Positions 10,245-19,314 of a DNA stretch of 64,000 nt are shown here, in pieces. The notes below the pieces were generated by a model that was not told the DNA's origin, did no database searches, and was given only the letters and a program-made list of their open reading frames with translations. The position numbers and the translations under genes are program-made. The number at the start of each line of letters is the position of its first letter. Positions within the stretch are counted from its first letter, which is position 1. The stretch spans positions 248,001 to 312,000 of the forward strand of contig NZ_LSGW01000044.1 of NCBI RefSeq assembly GCF_001643305.1, read 5' to 3'. The stretch comes from Aeromonas salmonicida subsp. salmonicida. Its GTDB lineage: Bacteria; Pseudomonadota; Gammaproteobacteria; Enterobacterales; Aeromonadaceae.

Positions 10245-11239
10245 TGAGCTGTCGTCGTCTCGCCATTACGCCGGGTGAGCCCGCCGGAATAGGCCCGGAT
10301 CTGGTGCTGCAGATAGCCCAGCAGGATTGGCCCCACCAGCTGGTGGTGATCGCCGATCCTGCCCTGATGCTCGAACGGGCCGCCCTGCTGGGGCTGCCCA
10401 TCGAGCTGGAACCCTATGATGCAAAGGCCCCTGCCCAGCCGCAGCAGGCGGGTACCCTGAGCATCTGTCCACTCAGCCTCGGCGCCCCCGTGGTGCCGGG
10501 TGAGCTGAACGAGGGCAACGGCGCCTATGTGCTGGCCACCCTGCAGCGCGCCTGTGACGGCAACCTCAGCGGTGAATTTGCCGCCGTGGTAACCGGGCCG
10601 GTGCACAAGGGGATCATCAATCAGGCGGGCGTGTCATTCAGTGGTCATACCGAGTTCTTCGCACAGCAGTCAGGCACCGCCGACGTGGTGATGCTGCTGG
10701 CGACCGAAGGCTTGCGGGTGGCGCTGGCGACCACCCATATCCCGCTCGCCTACGTGGCCATGGCCATCACGGAGGATCGCCTCGGCAAGGTGATCCGCAT
10801 TCTGGATGCGGATCTCAAAACCAAGTTTGGCATCGCCAAGCCCCGGATTTACGTCTGCGGCCTCAATCCCCACGCCGGGGAAGGGGGTCATCTCGGCCGT
10901 GAAGAGATTGACGTGATCGAACCCGCCCTGGCCAGCTTGTGCCAGGAGGGTATCGATCTGGTCGGCCCGCTGCCGGCCGATACCCTGTTCCAGGACAAAT
11001 ACCTCAAGGATGCGGATGCGGTACTCGCCATGTACCACGACCAGGGGCTGCCCGTGCTCAAATACAAGGGGTTCGGCAGTTCGGTCAATATCACCCTTGG
11101 ACTTCCTTTCATCCGCACTTCGGTGGATCACGGCACTGCGCTGGATCTGGCAGGCAAGAGCCTGGCGGACCCGGGCAGCCTGATCACCGCGATTAACCAC
11201 GCCATCAAGATGGTAGAGAAAAAAAGATATGAGCAGTAA
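10244..11239 (+). CDS. pdxA: PdxA, 4-hydroxythreonine-4-phosphate dehydrogenase
   Basis: NAD-dependent dehydrogenase of the DXP-dependent pyridoxal phosphate pathway. It acts on 4-phosphohydroxy-L-threonine to give the amino-ketone used by PdxJ. The N-terminal [13 protein letters not shown] and the metal-site regions with SGHTEFFA and [15 protein letters not shown] are characteristic. The 331-residue length equals the family norm. It sits between surA (one-base overlap) and rsmA (11-base overlap), the standard enterobacterial order. Confidence 0.97.
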   Translation: MSCRRLAITPGEPAGIGPDLVLQIAQQDWPHQLVVIADPALMLERAALLGLPIELEPYDAKAPAQPQQAGTLSICPLSLGAPVVPGELNEGNGAYVLATLQRACDGNLSGEFAAVVTGPVHKGIINQAGVSFSGHTEFFAQQSGTADVVMLLATEGLRVALATTHIPLAYVAMAITEDRLGKVIRILDADLKTKFGIAKPRIYVCGLNPHAGEGGHLGREEIDVIEPALASLCQEGIDLVGPLPADTLFQDKYLKDADAVLAMYHDQGLPVLKYKGFGSSVNITLGLPFIRTSVDHGTALDLAGKSLADPGSLITAINHAIKMVEKKRYEQ

Positions 11240-12056
11240 GGTGCAGAGCAACAAGGTGCACATGGGTCACACGGCCCGTAAGCGTTTCGGTCAGAACTTC
11301 TTGCATGACCGCTATGTGATCGATCAGATAGTGGCCGCCATCAATCCGCAGCCGGGTCAGAATCTGGTGGAGATAGGCCCGGGCCTCGCCGCCCTGACCG
11401 AACCGGTCGCCTCCCAGATGGACAAGATGACAGTGGTCGAGCTGGACCGGGACTTGGCCGCGCGCCTGCGCGAGCACCCGACCCTCAAGGACAAGCTGAC
11501 CGTGATCGAGGCCGATGCCATGCGCTTCGACTTCGGCACTCTGATGGGGGAAGGCAAGGGGCCGCTGCGCATCTTCGGCAACCTGCCCTACAACATCTCC
11601 ACGCCGCTCATCTTCCACCTGTGCGATTTCGCCGACCGGGTAGAAGACATGCACTTCATGCTGCAAAAAGAAGTGGTATTGCGGATGTCTGCCGGCCCGG
11701 GCAGCAAGGCCTATGGCCGCCTGAGCGTCATGGTGCAGTACTACTGCCAGGTGATCCCCGTGCTGGAAGTGGGCCCTGGCGCCTTCAAACCGGCACCGAA
11801 AGTGGATTCAGCCGTGGTCCGTCTGGTGCCGCACAAGAACCCGACCATAGTCGCCAAAGACATCCGCTGCCTGAGCCGCGTCTGTACCGAAGGCTTTGGC
11901 CAGCGCCGCAAGACCATCCGCAACAGCTTCGCCAACTTCATCACGGACGCTCAGCTGACCGAGCTTGGTATCGATGGCAACCTGCGCCCGGAGAATCTCT
12001 CCCTGGAGCAGTTCGTCATGATCGCCAACTGGCTGGCGGATCAACAACAGGCCTGA
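11229..12056 (+). CDS. rsmA: RsmA (KsgA), 16S rRNA dimethyladenosine methyltransferase
   Basis: SAM-dependent enzyme that dimethylates A1518 and A1519 of 16S rRNA late in 30S assembly; loss gives kasugamycin resistance. It has the signatures [10 protein letters not shown], the SAM loop [12 protein letters not shown], and the adenine-N6 catalytic [10 protein letters not shown]. The start ATG at 11229 lies within pdxA. The first codons contain a near-perfect 15-base tandem repeat (11232-11261), so the protein begins [14 protein letters not shown] where relatives have a single SSKVH-like segment. The remaining length (275) is ordinary. Confidence 0.97.
   Translation: MSSKVQSNKVHMGHTARKRFGQNFLHDRYVIDQIVAAINPQPGQNLVEIGPGLAALTEPVASQMDKMTVVELDRDLAARLREHPTLKDKLTVIEADAMRFDFGTLMGEGKGPLRIFGNLPYNISTPLIFHLCDFADRVEDMHFMLQKEVVLRMSAGPGSKAYGRLSVMVQYYCQVIPVLEVGPGAFKPAPKVDSAVVRLVPHKNPTIVAKDIRCLSRVCTEGFGQRRKTIRNSFANFITDAQLTELGIDGNLRPENLSLEQFVMIANWLADQQQA
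11232..11261 (+). repeat. 15-bp tandem duplication in the first codons of rsmA
   Basis: AGCAGTAAGGTGCAG (11232-11246) is followed directly by AGCAACAAGGTGCAC (11247-11261), 12 of 15 bases identical and in frame, duplicating Ser-Ser-Lys-Val as Ser-Asn-Lys-Val. Confidence 0.75.
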
Positions 12057-12060
12057 TCCC

Positions 12061-12423
12061 GTGGCATACCCGCATATCGTTATCCGCCCATACCCGCGTT
12101 ATGTGGCGGATACCCAGGACCCTTACCAGTTCCACTATCTGATCGAGATCGAGAATCTGGGGCCAGGGCCGGCGCAGCTGCTGCACCGGCGCTGGCTCAT
12201 CACGGATGCCAACGGCAAGATGCTGGAAGTCGAGGGCCCCGGCGTGGTCGGGGAGCTGCCCGTGATTGCCGAAGGGGAGACCTTTCGCTATCAGAGCGGA
12301 GTGCCACTCGACACCCCCTTTGGGGTAATGGAAGGGAGCTATACCCTGCAAGATGAGTCAGGGCAGCCGTTCGAGGCGCCCATAGCGCCTTTTACCCTGG
12401 CCGTCCCAAACATTATTAACTGA
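12061..12423 (+). CDS. apaG: ApaG, Co2+/Mg2+ efflux-associated protein
   Basis: Small all-beta (immunoglobulin-like) protein always found next to apaH. The biochemical role is unresolved; mutants affect cobalt resistance and magnesium efflux. GTG at 12061 is the start, four bases after the rsmA stop. Family motifs seen are YLIEIENLGPGPAQLL, RRWLITDANG, GPGVVGELPVI and the final FTLAVP. The length of 120 residues compares with 125 in E. coli. apaH follows after six bases. Confidence 0.95.
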   Translation: MAYPHIVIRPYPRYVADTQDPYQFHYLIEIENLGPGPAQLLHRRWLITDANGKMLEVEGPGVVGELPVIAEGETFRYQSGVPLDTPFGVMEGSYTLQDESGQPFEAPIAPFTLAVPNIIN

Positions 12424-12429
12424 GGTTTC

Positions 12430-13251
12430 ATGGCGAACTGTTTTGTTGGCGATATCCAGGGCTGTTATGACGACTTGCGTCGTCTGCTGGATCTCGCAAA
12501 GTTCGATCCAGCCAAGGACGTGCTCTGGCTCTGCGGCGACCTGGTCGCCCGCGGACCGGACTCCCTGAAGACACTGCGCTACGTCAAGTCGCTGGGCCAG
12601 CGGGCCGTCACAGTGCTCGGCAACCACGACCTTCACCTGCTGGCGGTCGCCGATGGCGTTGCGCCGCTCAAGAAGAAAGACAAGCTGCAAGCCCTGATGG
12701 AAGCGCCGGATCGGGACGAGCTGCTGACGTGGTTGCGCCATCGCCCCCTGCTGGCGGAGCACCCGGATCTGCCCATCATGATGGTGCATGCCGGTATCTC
12801 CCCCGCCTGGGACGCCCGAACGGCACGCAACTGTGCCCGCGAAGTGGAGAGTCTGCTGCGCGGCGATCAGTACAGCTGGTTGTTGCACAACATGTATGGC
12901 GATCTGCCCGATGGCTGGAGTGAAGATCTGGCAGGTATCGAGCGTTACCGCTACATCATCAACACCTTCACCCGGATGCGCTTCTGCTATTTCGATGGCC
13001 GACTCGAGTTCAAGTGCAAGAAGGGCCCCACGGAGTCTACTCCCGGCCTGCGCCCCTGGTTCGAGCAGCGCGAGCACCATATGGATGACCCCATACTGGT
13101 ATTCGGCCACTGGGCGGCCCTGATGGGCAACACAGGCAGGAACGACATCAAGGCGCTCGACACCGGCTGCGTGTGGGGCAACAGCCTCACCCTGTGGCGT
13201 TATGAAGACGATGCCCTGATAGCGACGCCCTGCCCCACTCACGCCAAGTGA
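12430..13251 (+). CDS. apaH: ApaH, symmetrical Ap4A hydrolase
   Basis: PPP-type metallophosphatase that splits diadenosine tetraphosphate into two ADP and also removes Np4 caps from RNA. The three metal-binding motifs are clear: GDIQGCYDDL, CGDLVARGPDS and LGNHDLHLLA; later MVHAGISPAWD and FGHWAAL complete the site. The 273-residue length is standard (280 in E. coli). It closes the lptD-to-apaH operon and is followed by a strong terminator. A diverged copy of part of its 3' coding region lies between its stop and that terminator. Confidence 0.97.
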   Translation: MANCFVGDIQGCYDDLRRLLDLAKFDPAKDVLWLCGDLVARGPDSLKTLRYVKSLGQRAVTVLGNHDLHLLAVADGVAPLKKKDKLQALMEAPDRDELLTWLRHRPLLAEHPDLPIMMVHAGISPAWDARTARNCAREVESLLRGDQYSWLLHNMYGDLPDGWSEDLAGIERYRYIINTFTRMRFCYFDGRLEFKCKKGPTESTPGLRPWFEQREHHMDDPILVFGHWAALMGNTGRNDIKALDTGCVWGNSLTLWRYEDDALIATPCPTHAK

Positions 13252-13299
13252 TGGTTAAGGGCTGCGCCTGAGCGACGAGAGCCTCACTCTGTCGCGTTA
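13165..13299 (+). repeat. Partial echo of the apaH 3' region
   Basis: Segment 13165-13202 inside apaH (encoding GCVWGNSLTLWRY) recurs at 13260-13299 after the stop codon. The core AGCCTCACxCTGTxGCGTTA matches 18 of 20 positions and the preceding GGCTGCG is identical, with a two-base gap between the blocks. Some differences fall at third codon positions of the apaH frame. Confidence 0.55.
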
Positions 13300-13306
13300 C
13301 ACAAGA

Positions 13307-13340
13307 ACAAAGCCCGGCAAGTTGCCGGGCTTTGTTCTAT
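13307..13340 (+). terminator. Intrinsic terminator after apaH
   Basis: Fourteen-pair stem around a single G (ACAAAGCCCGGCAA with TTGCCGGGCTTTGT) followed by a T-rich stretch. It could also stop the convergent XRE gene. Confidence 0.85.
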
Positions 13341-13383
13341 TCGCACCAATGAGTTACAGCTTGCGCCCCAGTCGCTTCTCGAT

Positions 13384-13857
13384 CTAGCGTCGCTCCCATT
13401 CCGGACCAAACAGCTTGAAGGGCTGGAACAGGTTGATGGCATGGGAGATCAGCCCCAGACCCCACCCCAGCGCCGGCCACCAGGCCCAGATATAGTCCGG
13501 GTTGCTGAGGTAGTTGATGACAAACAGCCCGCAGATCACCAGCACATAGCTGAAAATGTGGTAGTAGAAGCCTTTGAGCCCCTCCACATACCCCATGGCA
13601 GCCCGCTCCTCTGCCGACACCTGCACCCTGTCCTGACCCATAGTTTCATTCCCTCTCATCTCGCGCTCCTGTTGTTGTGTCCCATCCAGTTGAGCCACAT
13701 CAAGTTCAAAGACGGAGGCCAGGGCCTTGAGAGATTCCAGTCCGGGCTGCTGACCCTGTTCGATCCGCTGTATGGTGCGAACACTCAAGCCAGTCAGGGT
13801 CGCCAACTGATCCTGTGACCAACCCCGTTGCAATCTCAACTTCCTGACGATCATCAT
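13384..13857 (-). CDS. XRE-type regulator fused to a 2TM membrane domain, probably truncated
   Basis: The N-terminal helix-turn-helix is at residues 4-58 (RGWSQDQLATLTGLSVRTIQ). A linker follows, then a two-helix membrane domain (about 95-145, YYHIFSYVLVICGLFVINYL and IWAWWPALGWGLGLISHAIN) of the 2TM type, so the regulator is probably membrane-tethered. The frame stops at TAG 13384-13386 after FGPEWERR, yet the same frame continues as IEKRLGRKL to TAA at 13354. 2TM domains normally end with such a basic helix (WEERKI-like), so the TAG looks like a nonsense change that removes the last ten residues. ATG 13857 has TAGGAG upstream. Target unknown. Confidence 0.85.
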   Translation of the reverse strand: MMIVRKLRLQRGWSQDQLATLTGLSVRTIQRIEQGQQPGLESLKALASVFELDVAQLDGTQQQEREMRGNETMGQDRVQVSAEERAAMGYVEGLKGFYYHIFSYVLVICGLFVINYLSNPDYIWAWWPALGWGLGLISHAINLFQPFKLFGPEWERR

Positions 13858-13879
13858 GAGCTCCTAGTGGTGGTAGACA

Positions 13880-13899
13880 GGGCCAGCATAGGGCCAGCA
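13880..13899. promoter_or_regulatory. Direct repeats upstream of the XRE gene, possible operator
   Basis: GGGCCAGCA occurs at 13880-13888 and again at 13891-13899, an 11-bp period that places both on one face of the helix, 23-42 bases before the XRE start. Autoregulation is an inference. Confidence 0.35.
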
Positions 13900-13977
13900 C
13901 GGAGAAAGGTGACACGACAGATGGCCGACATCAACCTGACTATTGTTTAAAATCAATGAATTAGATGTAATCTTGGA

Positions 13978-14403
13978 TCAGAAAGCCGGTCGTTCGCCCA
14001 GATGCTGGACGAACCGCAACAGATAACCGTCGGGGTCCTGTACCAGAAACTCCCGCTGACCCGAGCTCATATTTCCCACCGGATACCAGGATTCACGCAG
14101 TGGTCGATAGAGCGCCACCCCGGCCAGCGCCAGCCGAGCGAGCAGGGGCTGGATGTCGGTCAGCTCCATCTGCAAATTTATACCGCGTCCCAACGGAGGC
14201 TCCAGCACACCGGTCAGCCATCCTGCCGGATGGATCTGTTCCAGCATCAACTGTACCTGTTGCTGCTCCAGATATGCGAAGGGGGGATCGTCGCGCTGAT
14301 AGCGCACAGTAAACCCCAATAGCCCGGTATAGAAAGGCAAGGAAGCTGCCAGGCTGGTCACCGACAGCTCGGGCACCATGGGGTTCCAGTAGACCTCATC
14401 CAT
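13978..14403 (-). CDS. VOC-family (glyoxalase/bleomycin-resistance fold) protein
   Basis: A 141-residue vicinal-oxygen-chelate protein with two beta-alpha-beta-beta-beta modules. Module one has MVPELSVTSLAASLPFYTGL and AYLEQQQVQLMLEQ; module two has FLVQDPDGYLLRFVQHLG, the usual bleomycin-resistance-like C-terminus. A dimeric small-molecule-binding or lyase role is known for the family; the substrate cannot be told. It lies three bases after the monooxygenase gene on the same strand, so the two form an operon and may act on related compounds. Confidence 0.85.
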   Translation of the reverse strand: MDEVYWNPMVPELSVTSLAASLPFYTGLLGFTVRYQRDDPPFAYLEQQQVQLMLEQIHPAGWLTGVLEPPLGRGINLQMELTDIQPLLARLALAGVALYRPLRESWYPVGNMSSGQREFLVQDPDGYLLRFVQHLGERPAF

Positions 14404-14406
14404 GGA

Positions 14407-15396
14407 TCACAGGCTCTGCATCAGCTCGGCCGCGATCTCGAACGAGCGCAGCCGCGCCCCCTGATCGACGATGGGGCCGTTGAACATCAGCTCATCGGCC
14501 CCCGTCTCGGCCAGCAACGCCTTGAGGCCGTGACGCACCTGATCGCGATCTCCCACCAGTGAGCGGGACAGGGTCTGCTCTATCGCCATCAGCTCACGGG
14601 GTGACCACTCTTCCTCCAGCCCGGCCACAGGTGCGGGCAGCTTGCCAGCATCACCCCGGTAGAGGCGCAGGAACTGTTGCTGCACAGTGGTGAACTGGAA
14701 ACGGGCCTCCCGCTCGCTGTCGGCGGCGATCATGTTGATGCAGACCACCGCATAGGGCTTGGGCCAGCGCACCGAGGGGCGGTACTGGGCGCGGTAGATC
14801 TCCAGCGCCTGCAGCAACAGACCGGGAGCAAAGTGAGAGGCAAAACCAAACGGCAGCCCCATAGAAGCGGCAAGCTGGGCACTGTAAAGGCTGGACCCAA
14901 GCAGCCAGATGGGCAGATGCAGCCCCTGACCCGGCACTGCCTGTACCGCCCCTGTCTCGTCACCGAAATAACTCATCAACTCGCGCACATCCGCCGGAAA
15001 CTCATCCACGTCGCCGCTGCGCTGACGTCGCAGTGCCTGCATGGTGCGCTGATCCGTGCCCGGGGCACGACCCAGCCCAAGATCGATGCGATCAGGGTAA
15101 AGCGAAGCCAAGGTGCCAAACTGCTCGGCAATCACCAGCGGTGCATGGTTCGGCAGCATGATGCCGCCGGCGCCCAGTCGCAGGGTCTTGGTGCCCCCCG
15201 CCAGATGACCGATCAGCACAGCGGTGGCAGCACTGGCGATGCCCGGCATGTTGTGATGCTCCGCCAGCCAGTAACGCTGATACCCCCAGCGCTCGGCATG
15301 CTGGGCTAGGTCCAGCGAACGGCGAAACGACTCGGCCGGGTGGGAGCCTTCGGGCACGGGGACCAGATCGAGCACTGAATAGGGGATGGCAGACAT
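14407..15396 (-). CDS. yhbW: YhbW-like luciferase-family flavin monooxygenase
   Basis: LLM-class flavin-dependent oxidoreductase, a TIM barrel using reduced FMN. It aligns along its length with E. coli Yhb[14 protein letters not shown] motif ([20 protein letters not shown]), [34 protein letters not shown] and [14 protein letters not shown]. The 329 residues compare with 335 in E. coli. The physiological substrate of YhbW is not established. The VOC gene follows at three bases. Confidence 0.9.
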   Translation of the reverse strand: MSAIPYSVLDLVPVPEGSHPAESFRRSLDLAQHAERWGYQRYWLAEHHNMPGIASAATAVLIGHLAGGTKTLRLGAGGIMLPNHAPLVIAEQFGTLASLYPDRIDLGLGRAPGTDQRTMQALRRQRSGDVDEFPADVRELMSYFGDETGAVQAVPGQGLHLPIWLLGSSLYSAQLAASMGLPFGFASHFAPGLLLQALEIYRAQYRPSVRWPKPYAVVCINMIAADSEREARFQFTTVQQQFLRLYRGDAGKLPAPVAGLEEEWSPRELMAIEQTLSRSLVGDRDQVRHGLKALLAETGADELMFNGPIVDQGARLRSFEIAAELMQSL

Positions 15397-15709
15397 GGGT
15401 CACTCCATTGATTTACAGACCAGTAACAAGGGAGGCAATGTAGCACGGGATACCTGAACGAATCACGCGCCAGGCCAACGAATTGACCCTGGCTCTTTGC
15501 TGGCAACCGATAATCTAAATCACCGCACCGCCTGAGTTCCCTTAGCCTCCTGCCTTGCCAGGGGTGCTGATGGCGCTATGCCAGCCCGGGCTGAGCGTCA
15601 AGTGACAATATCCACAGTTACCCGGTCTGACCGCAAGCGCTAGCATGCTGTGGCTCGTCGTCTGGTTGTGAGCTCAACCTACCCCCTCTTCTTGCAGGAG
15701 AATACAGGC
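15397..15709. other. Divergent intergenic region, no gene seen
   Basis: The 313 bases between the divergent monooxygenase and 15710 genes should hold both promoters. I find no convincing promoter pair with correct spacing, no hairpin with a T-run and no coding-like frame. An open frame from 15650 is the upstream extension of the 15710 gene. CAGGAG at 15695-15700 is the Shine-Dalgarno of that gene. Confidence 0.5.
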
Positions 15710-16150
15710 ATGAATGCAATCACAGACACCAAGACAGGCCTCTTCCTCGCCTCTTTCGAGATCGGCAAAGCCATGCCGGGGGCGCAACTGCTGCACCTGA
15801 ACCTGGCAGTCTATACGCCGGGGGAGACAGTCAATGGCGTCGCCCATCTGACCCAGGCAACCAATCCACCGCTCGACATGGCCTCCGAACTGAAAGGCCA
15901 ATACACCTATATGTGCGTCATGCCCAAGCAGTGCCATATCCTGGTGACTGCGCAGGGCTACCCCATTATCAAATGGCCCCAGAGCGGCGGGATCGGGCCG
16001 GTGATCCAGCCCAACTTCGAGCTGCGCATGGTGCTCGGGGAAGACTGGAAATCAGGCACGGCCAACTACAAATATCAGGACAATCATCAGGTGTGGCATG
16101 AGGTGAAAGACGCCCCCGTCACCCTGGTGCCCGCCGCAGTACTGGCTTGA
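15710..16150 (+). CDS. Hypothetical protein, DUF1842-like
   Basis: A 146-residue protein, probably cytoplasmic and beta-rich, with no signal peptide or membrane helix. The block VNGVAHLTQATNPPLD, then FELRMVLGEDWKSGTANYKY, resembles proteins I recall as DUF1842 (found in Burkholderia, Vibrio and others), for which no function is known. The start is ATG 15710, supported by CAGGAG nine bases upstream; the longer frame from 15650 lacks a good ribosome site. A weak hairpin follows the stop, so it is likely monocistronic. Confidence 0.7.
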   Translation: MNAITDTKTGLFLASFEIGKAMPGAQLLHLNLAVYTPGETVNGVAHLTQATNPPLDMASELKGQYTYMCVMPKQCHILVTAQGYPIIKWPQSGGIGPVIQPNFELRMVLGEDWKSGTANYKYQDNHQVWHEVKDAPVTLVPAAVLA

Positions 16151-16160
16151 CCCCCTCAAG

Positions 16161-16185
16161 ACGGCCCCGATGGGGCCGTTACGTT
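16161..16185 (+). terminator. Possible terminator after the DUF1842-like gene
   Basis: ACGGCCCC-GA-TGGGGCCGT hairpin (16161-16179), eleven bases after the stop, but the tail has few Ts, so termination may be weak. Confidence 0.45.
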
Positions 16186-16293
16186 TATGCCATATCCTGA
16201 TATATCTGAACGGGTTATTGTGTTTTCTGTCATCCTGTTGGCACACTGATAGTTGATCGTCTCTGCAATCGCCCGTGTGACAAGGATGTGTCC

Positions 16294-19182
16294 ATGACAA
16301 GTGCCAGGCCAGGTCGTAAACCCTTCTATGTGCATATCGCCACCCTCTTCATCCTGCTGTTTACCCTGCTGGGCAGCGCCCTTATCGCGTTGCAATTCCA
16401 GCAAGCGGCACAACAGGGACTGGAGCATGAACGGCAAAATTTCCTGCAATACCGGGAGCAGCTCGCCCTTGCCCTTCAATTGAACGAGCGGCCGGCCCGC
16501 ATGTCCCTCAGTCTGCTGCGCAGCGGTCAGCTGGCGGCCATGAACAGTCTGGATGCCCGGCTCGGCTACCTGCCACAACTGGCAGAGGTGCTGGCCAACA
16601 GCCCCAGTTATGGTGCCGTCTATGCCGGCTACGCGGATGGTGATTTCTTCCTGGTGCGCAAGTTGACCGAGCGGGCCCGAGCCCAACTGGACAGGGTCCC
16701 AGCGGCCAGCACCTTGCTGGTGCAGAGCCTGCACCAGGGCAAGGGGGAGTTTCTCTACTTCGACCAGCGGCTGACCCTGCTCGAGCGCCGGGCCATGCCT
16801 CAATACCAGTTTGATCCCCGCAGCCGCGACTGGTACAAGCAGGCACGCTGGCGTTCAGGCATCGCCACCACCCACCCCTATCTCTTCTTTACCACCAAGG
16901 AGCCAGGCATGACGCTGGCGGTGGAAAGCGACAACAGAAGGGCAGTGATCGGGCTGGATACCAGCGTCGAGGGACTGTCGGCCCTCATCGGTGAACTGCG
17001 GTTGCCAGAGCAGAGTCAGGTGGTTCTGTTCGACGAATATGCCACTCTGCTTGCCACGGATCCCAAACAGCTTCCCAGCTTCGAGCAACTGAGCCAGCTG
17101 CCCCTGCTGTCGGCGCTGTCCCATCCCGTGCTGACCCAGCTGCAGCAACAGGTCACCAGCCAACCTGCCTTGCTGAGCAGCCCGGTGGAGCTGAATCTGA
17201 CCGCCGCCGATCAGAGTGACTGGCTGGTCAATCTCTCTCCCCTCGGCGAGGGATCTCCCTTTTATATCGCCTTGCTGGTCTCGGCCGACCTGCTCTACCA
17301 GCAGGCTCGCAACGAAGCGCTGATCAACCTCGGCTGGGCACTGGCAGGCTTGCTGCTGCTGTTGCCGGTGATCTGGCTGGTCTCCCGCCGCACCGCGACC
17401 CCCCTGCTGGCCCTGACTCAAGAGGCGGAGCGGATCCAGCACTTCGACTTCGGCGAGAGCCGGGTGCCGGAATCGGCGATCCGCGAGATCGACGATCTGG
17501 CCCGTACCATGTCCGGCATGCGACTGACCCTGGGCAACTTCATGAACATGGGCCGGGCACTGGCGGCGGAACACCGCTTCGACTCCCTGCTCAGTCGCAT
17601 ACTGCACGAGACAATAGCCGCCGTGCAGGCCGAGGGGGGCTGCCTCTACCTGGCGCAAGAGCAGAGCATGGTGGCAGTCCAGGCGCTCTGGCGGCAACAG
17701 CCTTTGCCTGCCGACCAGGCTCCCTGGCAGGAGGCGCTGCTCGGCAAGCTGGCTCATGGCGAGCGGCTTACCCTGGCCGTCGACGAACGGGGCTGGCAGC
17801 AACATCTGGCAAGCTGGGGTCCCTTCCCCGGCCCTTGCCAGCTGGTCGCCGAGCCACTGTGCAATCATCGACAGGAGCTGATCGGCTGCCTGCTGTTGAT
17901 CCTGCCCGGCTGCTCTGCGCGCGAACTGGCCTCGCGCATCAGCCTGATCGAGGCGCTGGCAGGCACGTCTGCTTCCGCCATTGAGAACCAGCGCCTGCTG
18001 GAGGAGCAGAAACAGCTGCTGGAGTCCTTCATCGAGCTGATGGCAGGGGCCATCGATGCCAAGAGTCCCTACACGGGTGGCCACTGCCAGCGGGTACCCG
18101 AACTGACCCGGATGCTGACCGAAGCGGCCTGTGCCCAGCAGCAGGGCCCCTTCGCCGACTTTCGGCTCAATGAAGAGGAGTGGGAGGCTATTCACATCGC
18201 GAGCTGGCTGCACGACTGCGGCAAGGTCACCACGCCGGAGTTTGTGGTCGACAAGGCCACCAAGCTGGAGACTATCTACGATCGGATCCACGAGATCCAT
18301 ACCCGCTTCGAAGTGCTCAAACGCGACGCCTATATCGAGGTGCTGGCGGCCCGTCTGCCGGCGTCAGAACGGGAAGCGGCAAGAGCGGAGGTGGCGCCAC
18401 GCTGGAGCACCCTGGATCAGGAGTTCGCCTTCGTCGCCGAGTGCAACCTGGGCGGGGAATGGATGGCACCGGAGAAGCTGACACGGCTCGATGCCATCGC
18501 CAACCGCACCTGGTTGCGCACCCTGGACGACAGGCTCGGCATCAGCCGGGAGGAACTCAAGCTGCACCAGAACGAACCGGCCCCCCATTTGCCCTGTATC
18601 GAGCCACTGCTCGCTGACAAGACAGTCCACCTCATACCCCGCCCCGTCCACGACAGCCTGGATGAACGCAATCCCTGGGGCTTCAAGGTCAGGGTGCCAA
18701 CCTATCTCTACAACCGTGGAGAACGGTACAACTTGGCCATCGGCCGCGGCACCCTCACAGAAGAGGAGCGCTACAAGATCAACGAGCACATCATCCAGAC
18801 CATCCGCATGCTGGAGCGGCTCCCCTTCCCGCGCCATTTGCGCAATGTGCCCGAGATCGCCGGTGGACATCATGAGCGCATGGACGGCAAGGGTTACCCC
18901 CGCCAGTTGCTGGGGCAACAGATGAGCATCCCGGCCCGCATCATGGCCATCGCCGACATCTTCGAGGCGCTGACCGCCAGCGATCGCCCCTACAAGTCGG
19001 GCAAGACGGTGGCTCAATCCCTGACCATCATGCAGAACATGGTGCGTGAGCAGCACATAGACCCGGCGCTGTTTGCCCTGTTCGTCAGCAGCGGTATCTG
19101 GCGCGACTATGCCGAGCGTTTCCTGGCGCCGGAACAGCTGGACCAGGTGGATGAAGAGGCTCTGCTGGCCACACAGGCATAG
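16294..19182 (+). CDS. Membrane sensor with GAF and HD-GYP cyclic-di-nucleotide phosphodiesterase domains
   Basis: A 962-residue inner-membrane signalling protein. Helix 1 is at about 12-36 (ATLFILLFTLLGSALIAL). A periplasmic Cache-like sensor follows to about 340, then helix 2 (LINLGWALAGLLLLLPVIWL), HAMP (about 365-420), GAF (about 430-570) and HD-GYP (about 585-950). The catalytic signatures are HDCGK at 640 and HHERMDGKGYP at 859, so c-di-GMP (or cGAMP) hydrolysis is expected. Their spacing of about 219 residues is far above the usual roughly 60, meaning a long insertion inside the phosphodiesterase domain. ATG 16294 is used because AAGGA lies eight bases upstream; GTG 16288 is two codons earlier. 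It has its own transcription unit. Confidence 0.92.
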   Translation: MTSARPGRKPFYVHIATLFILLFTLLGSALIALQFQQAAQQGLEHERQNFLQYREQLALALQLNERPARMSLSLLRSGQLAAMNSLDARLGYLPQLAEVLANSPSYGAVYAGYADGDFFLVRKLTERARAQLDRVPAASTLLVQSLHQGKGEFLYFDQRLTLLERRAMPQYQFDPRSRDWYKQARWRSGIATTHPYLFFTTKEPGMTLAVESDNRRAVIGLDTSVEGLSALIGELRLPEQSQVVLFDEYATLLATDPKQLPSFEQLSQLPLLSALSHPVLTQLQQQVTSQPALLSSPVELNLTAADQSDWLVNLSPLGEGSPFYIALLVSADLLYQQARNEALINLGWALAGLLLLLPVIWLVSRRTATPLLALTQEAERIQHFDFGESRVPESAIREIDDLARTMSGMRLTLGNFMNMGRALAAEHRFDSLLSRILHETIAAVQAEGGCLYLAQEQSMVAVQALWRQQPLPADQAPWQEALLGKLAHGERLTLAVDERGWQQHLASWGPFPGPCQLVAEPLCNHRQELIGCLLLILPGCSARELASRISLIEALAGTSASAIENQRLLEEQKQLLESFIELMAGAIDAKSPYTGGHCQRVPELTRMLTEAACAQQQGPFADFRLNEEEWEAIHIASWLHDCGKVTTPEFVVDKATKLETIYDRIHEIHTRFEVLKRDAYIEVLAARLPASEREAARAEVAPRWSTLDQEFAFVAECNLGGEWMAPEKLTRLDAIANRTWLRTLDDRLGISREELKLHQNEPAPHLPCIEPLLADKTVHLIPRPVHDSLDERNPWGFKVRVPTYLYNRGERYNLAIGRGTLTEEERYKINEHIIQTIRMLERLPFPRHLRNVPEIAGGHHERMDGKGYPRQLLGQQMSIPARIMAIADIFEALTASDRPYKSGKTVAQSLTIMQNMVREQHIDPALFALFVSSGIWRDYAERFLAPEQLDQVDEEALLATQA

Positions 19183-19314
19183 ACAGGGTTCATATTTTCT
19201 TACATTTGTATGCTGGTTTGGGCAGGCCCGCTTGGTTATAACTGTGCCCTACAGCGAAGGGGGAGCAAAAGACTCCCCCTCACTCTTTATCACACCACAT
19301 GGTTCAGGTTATTT

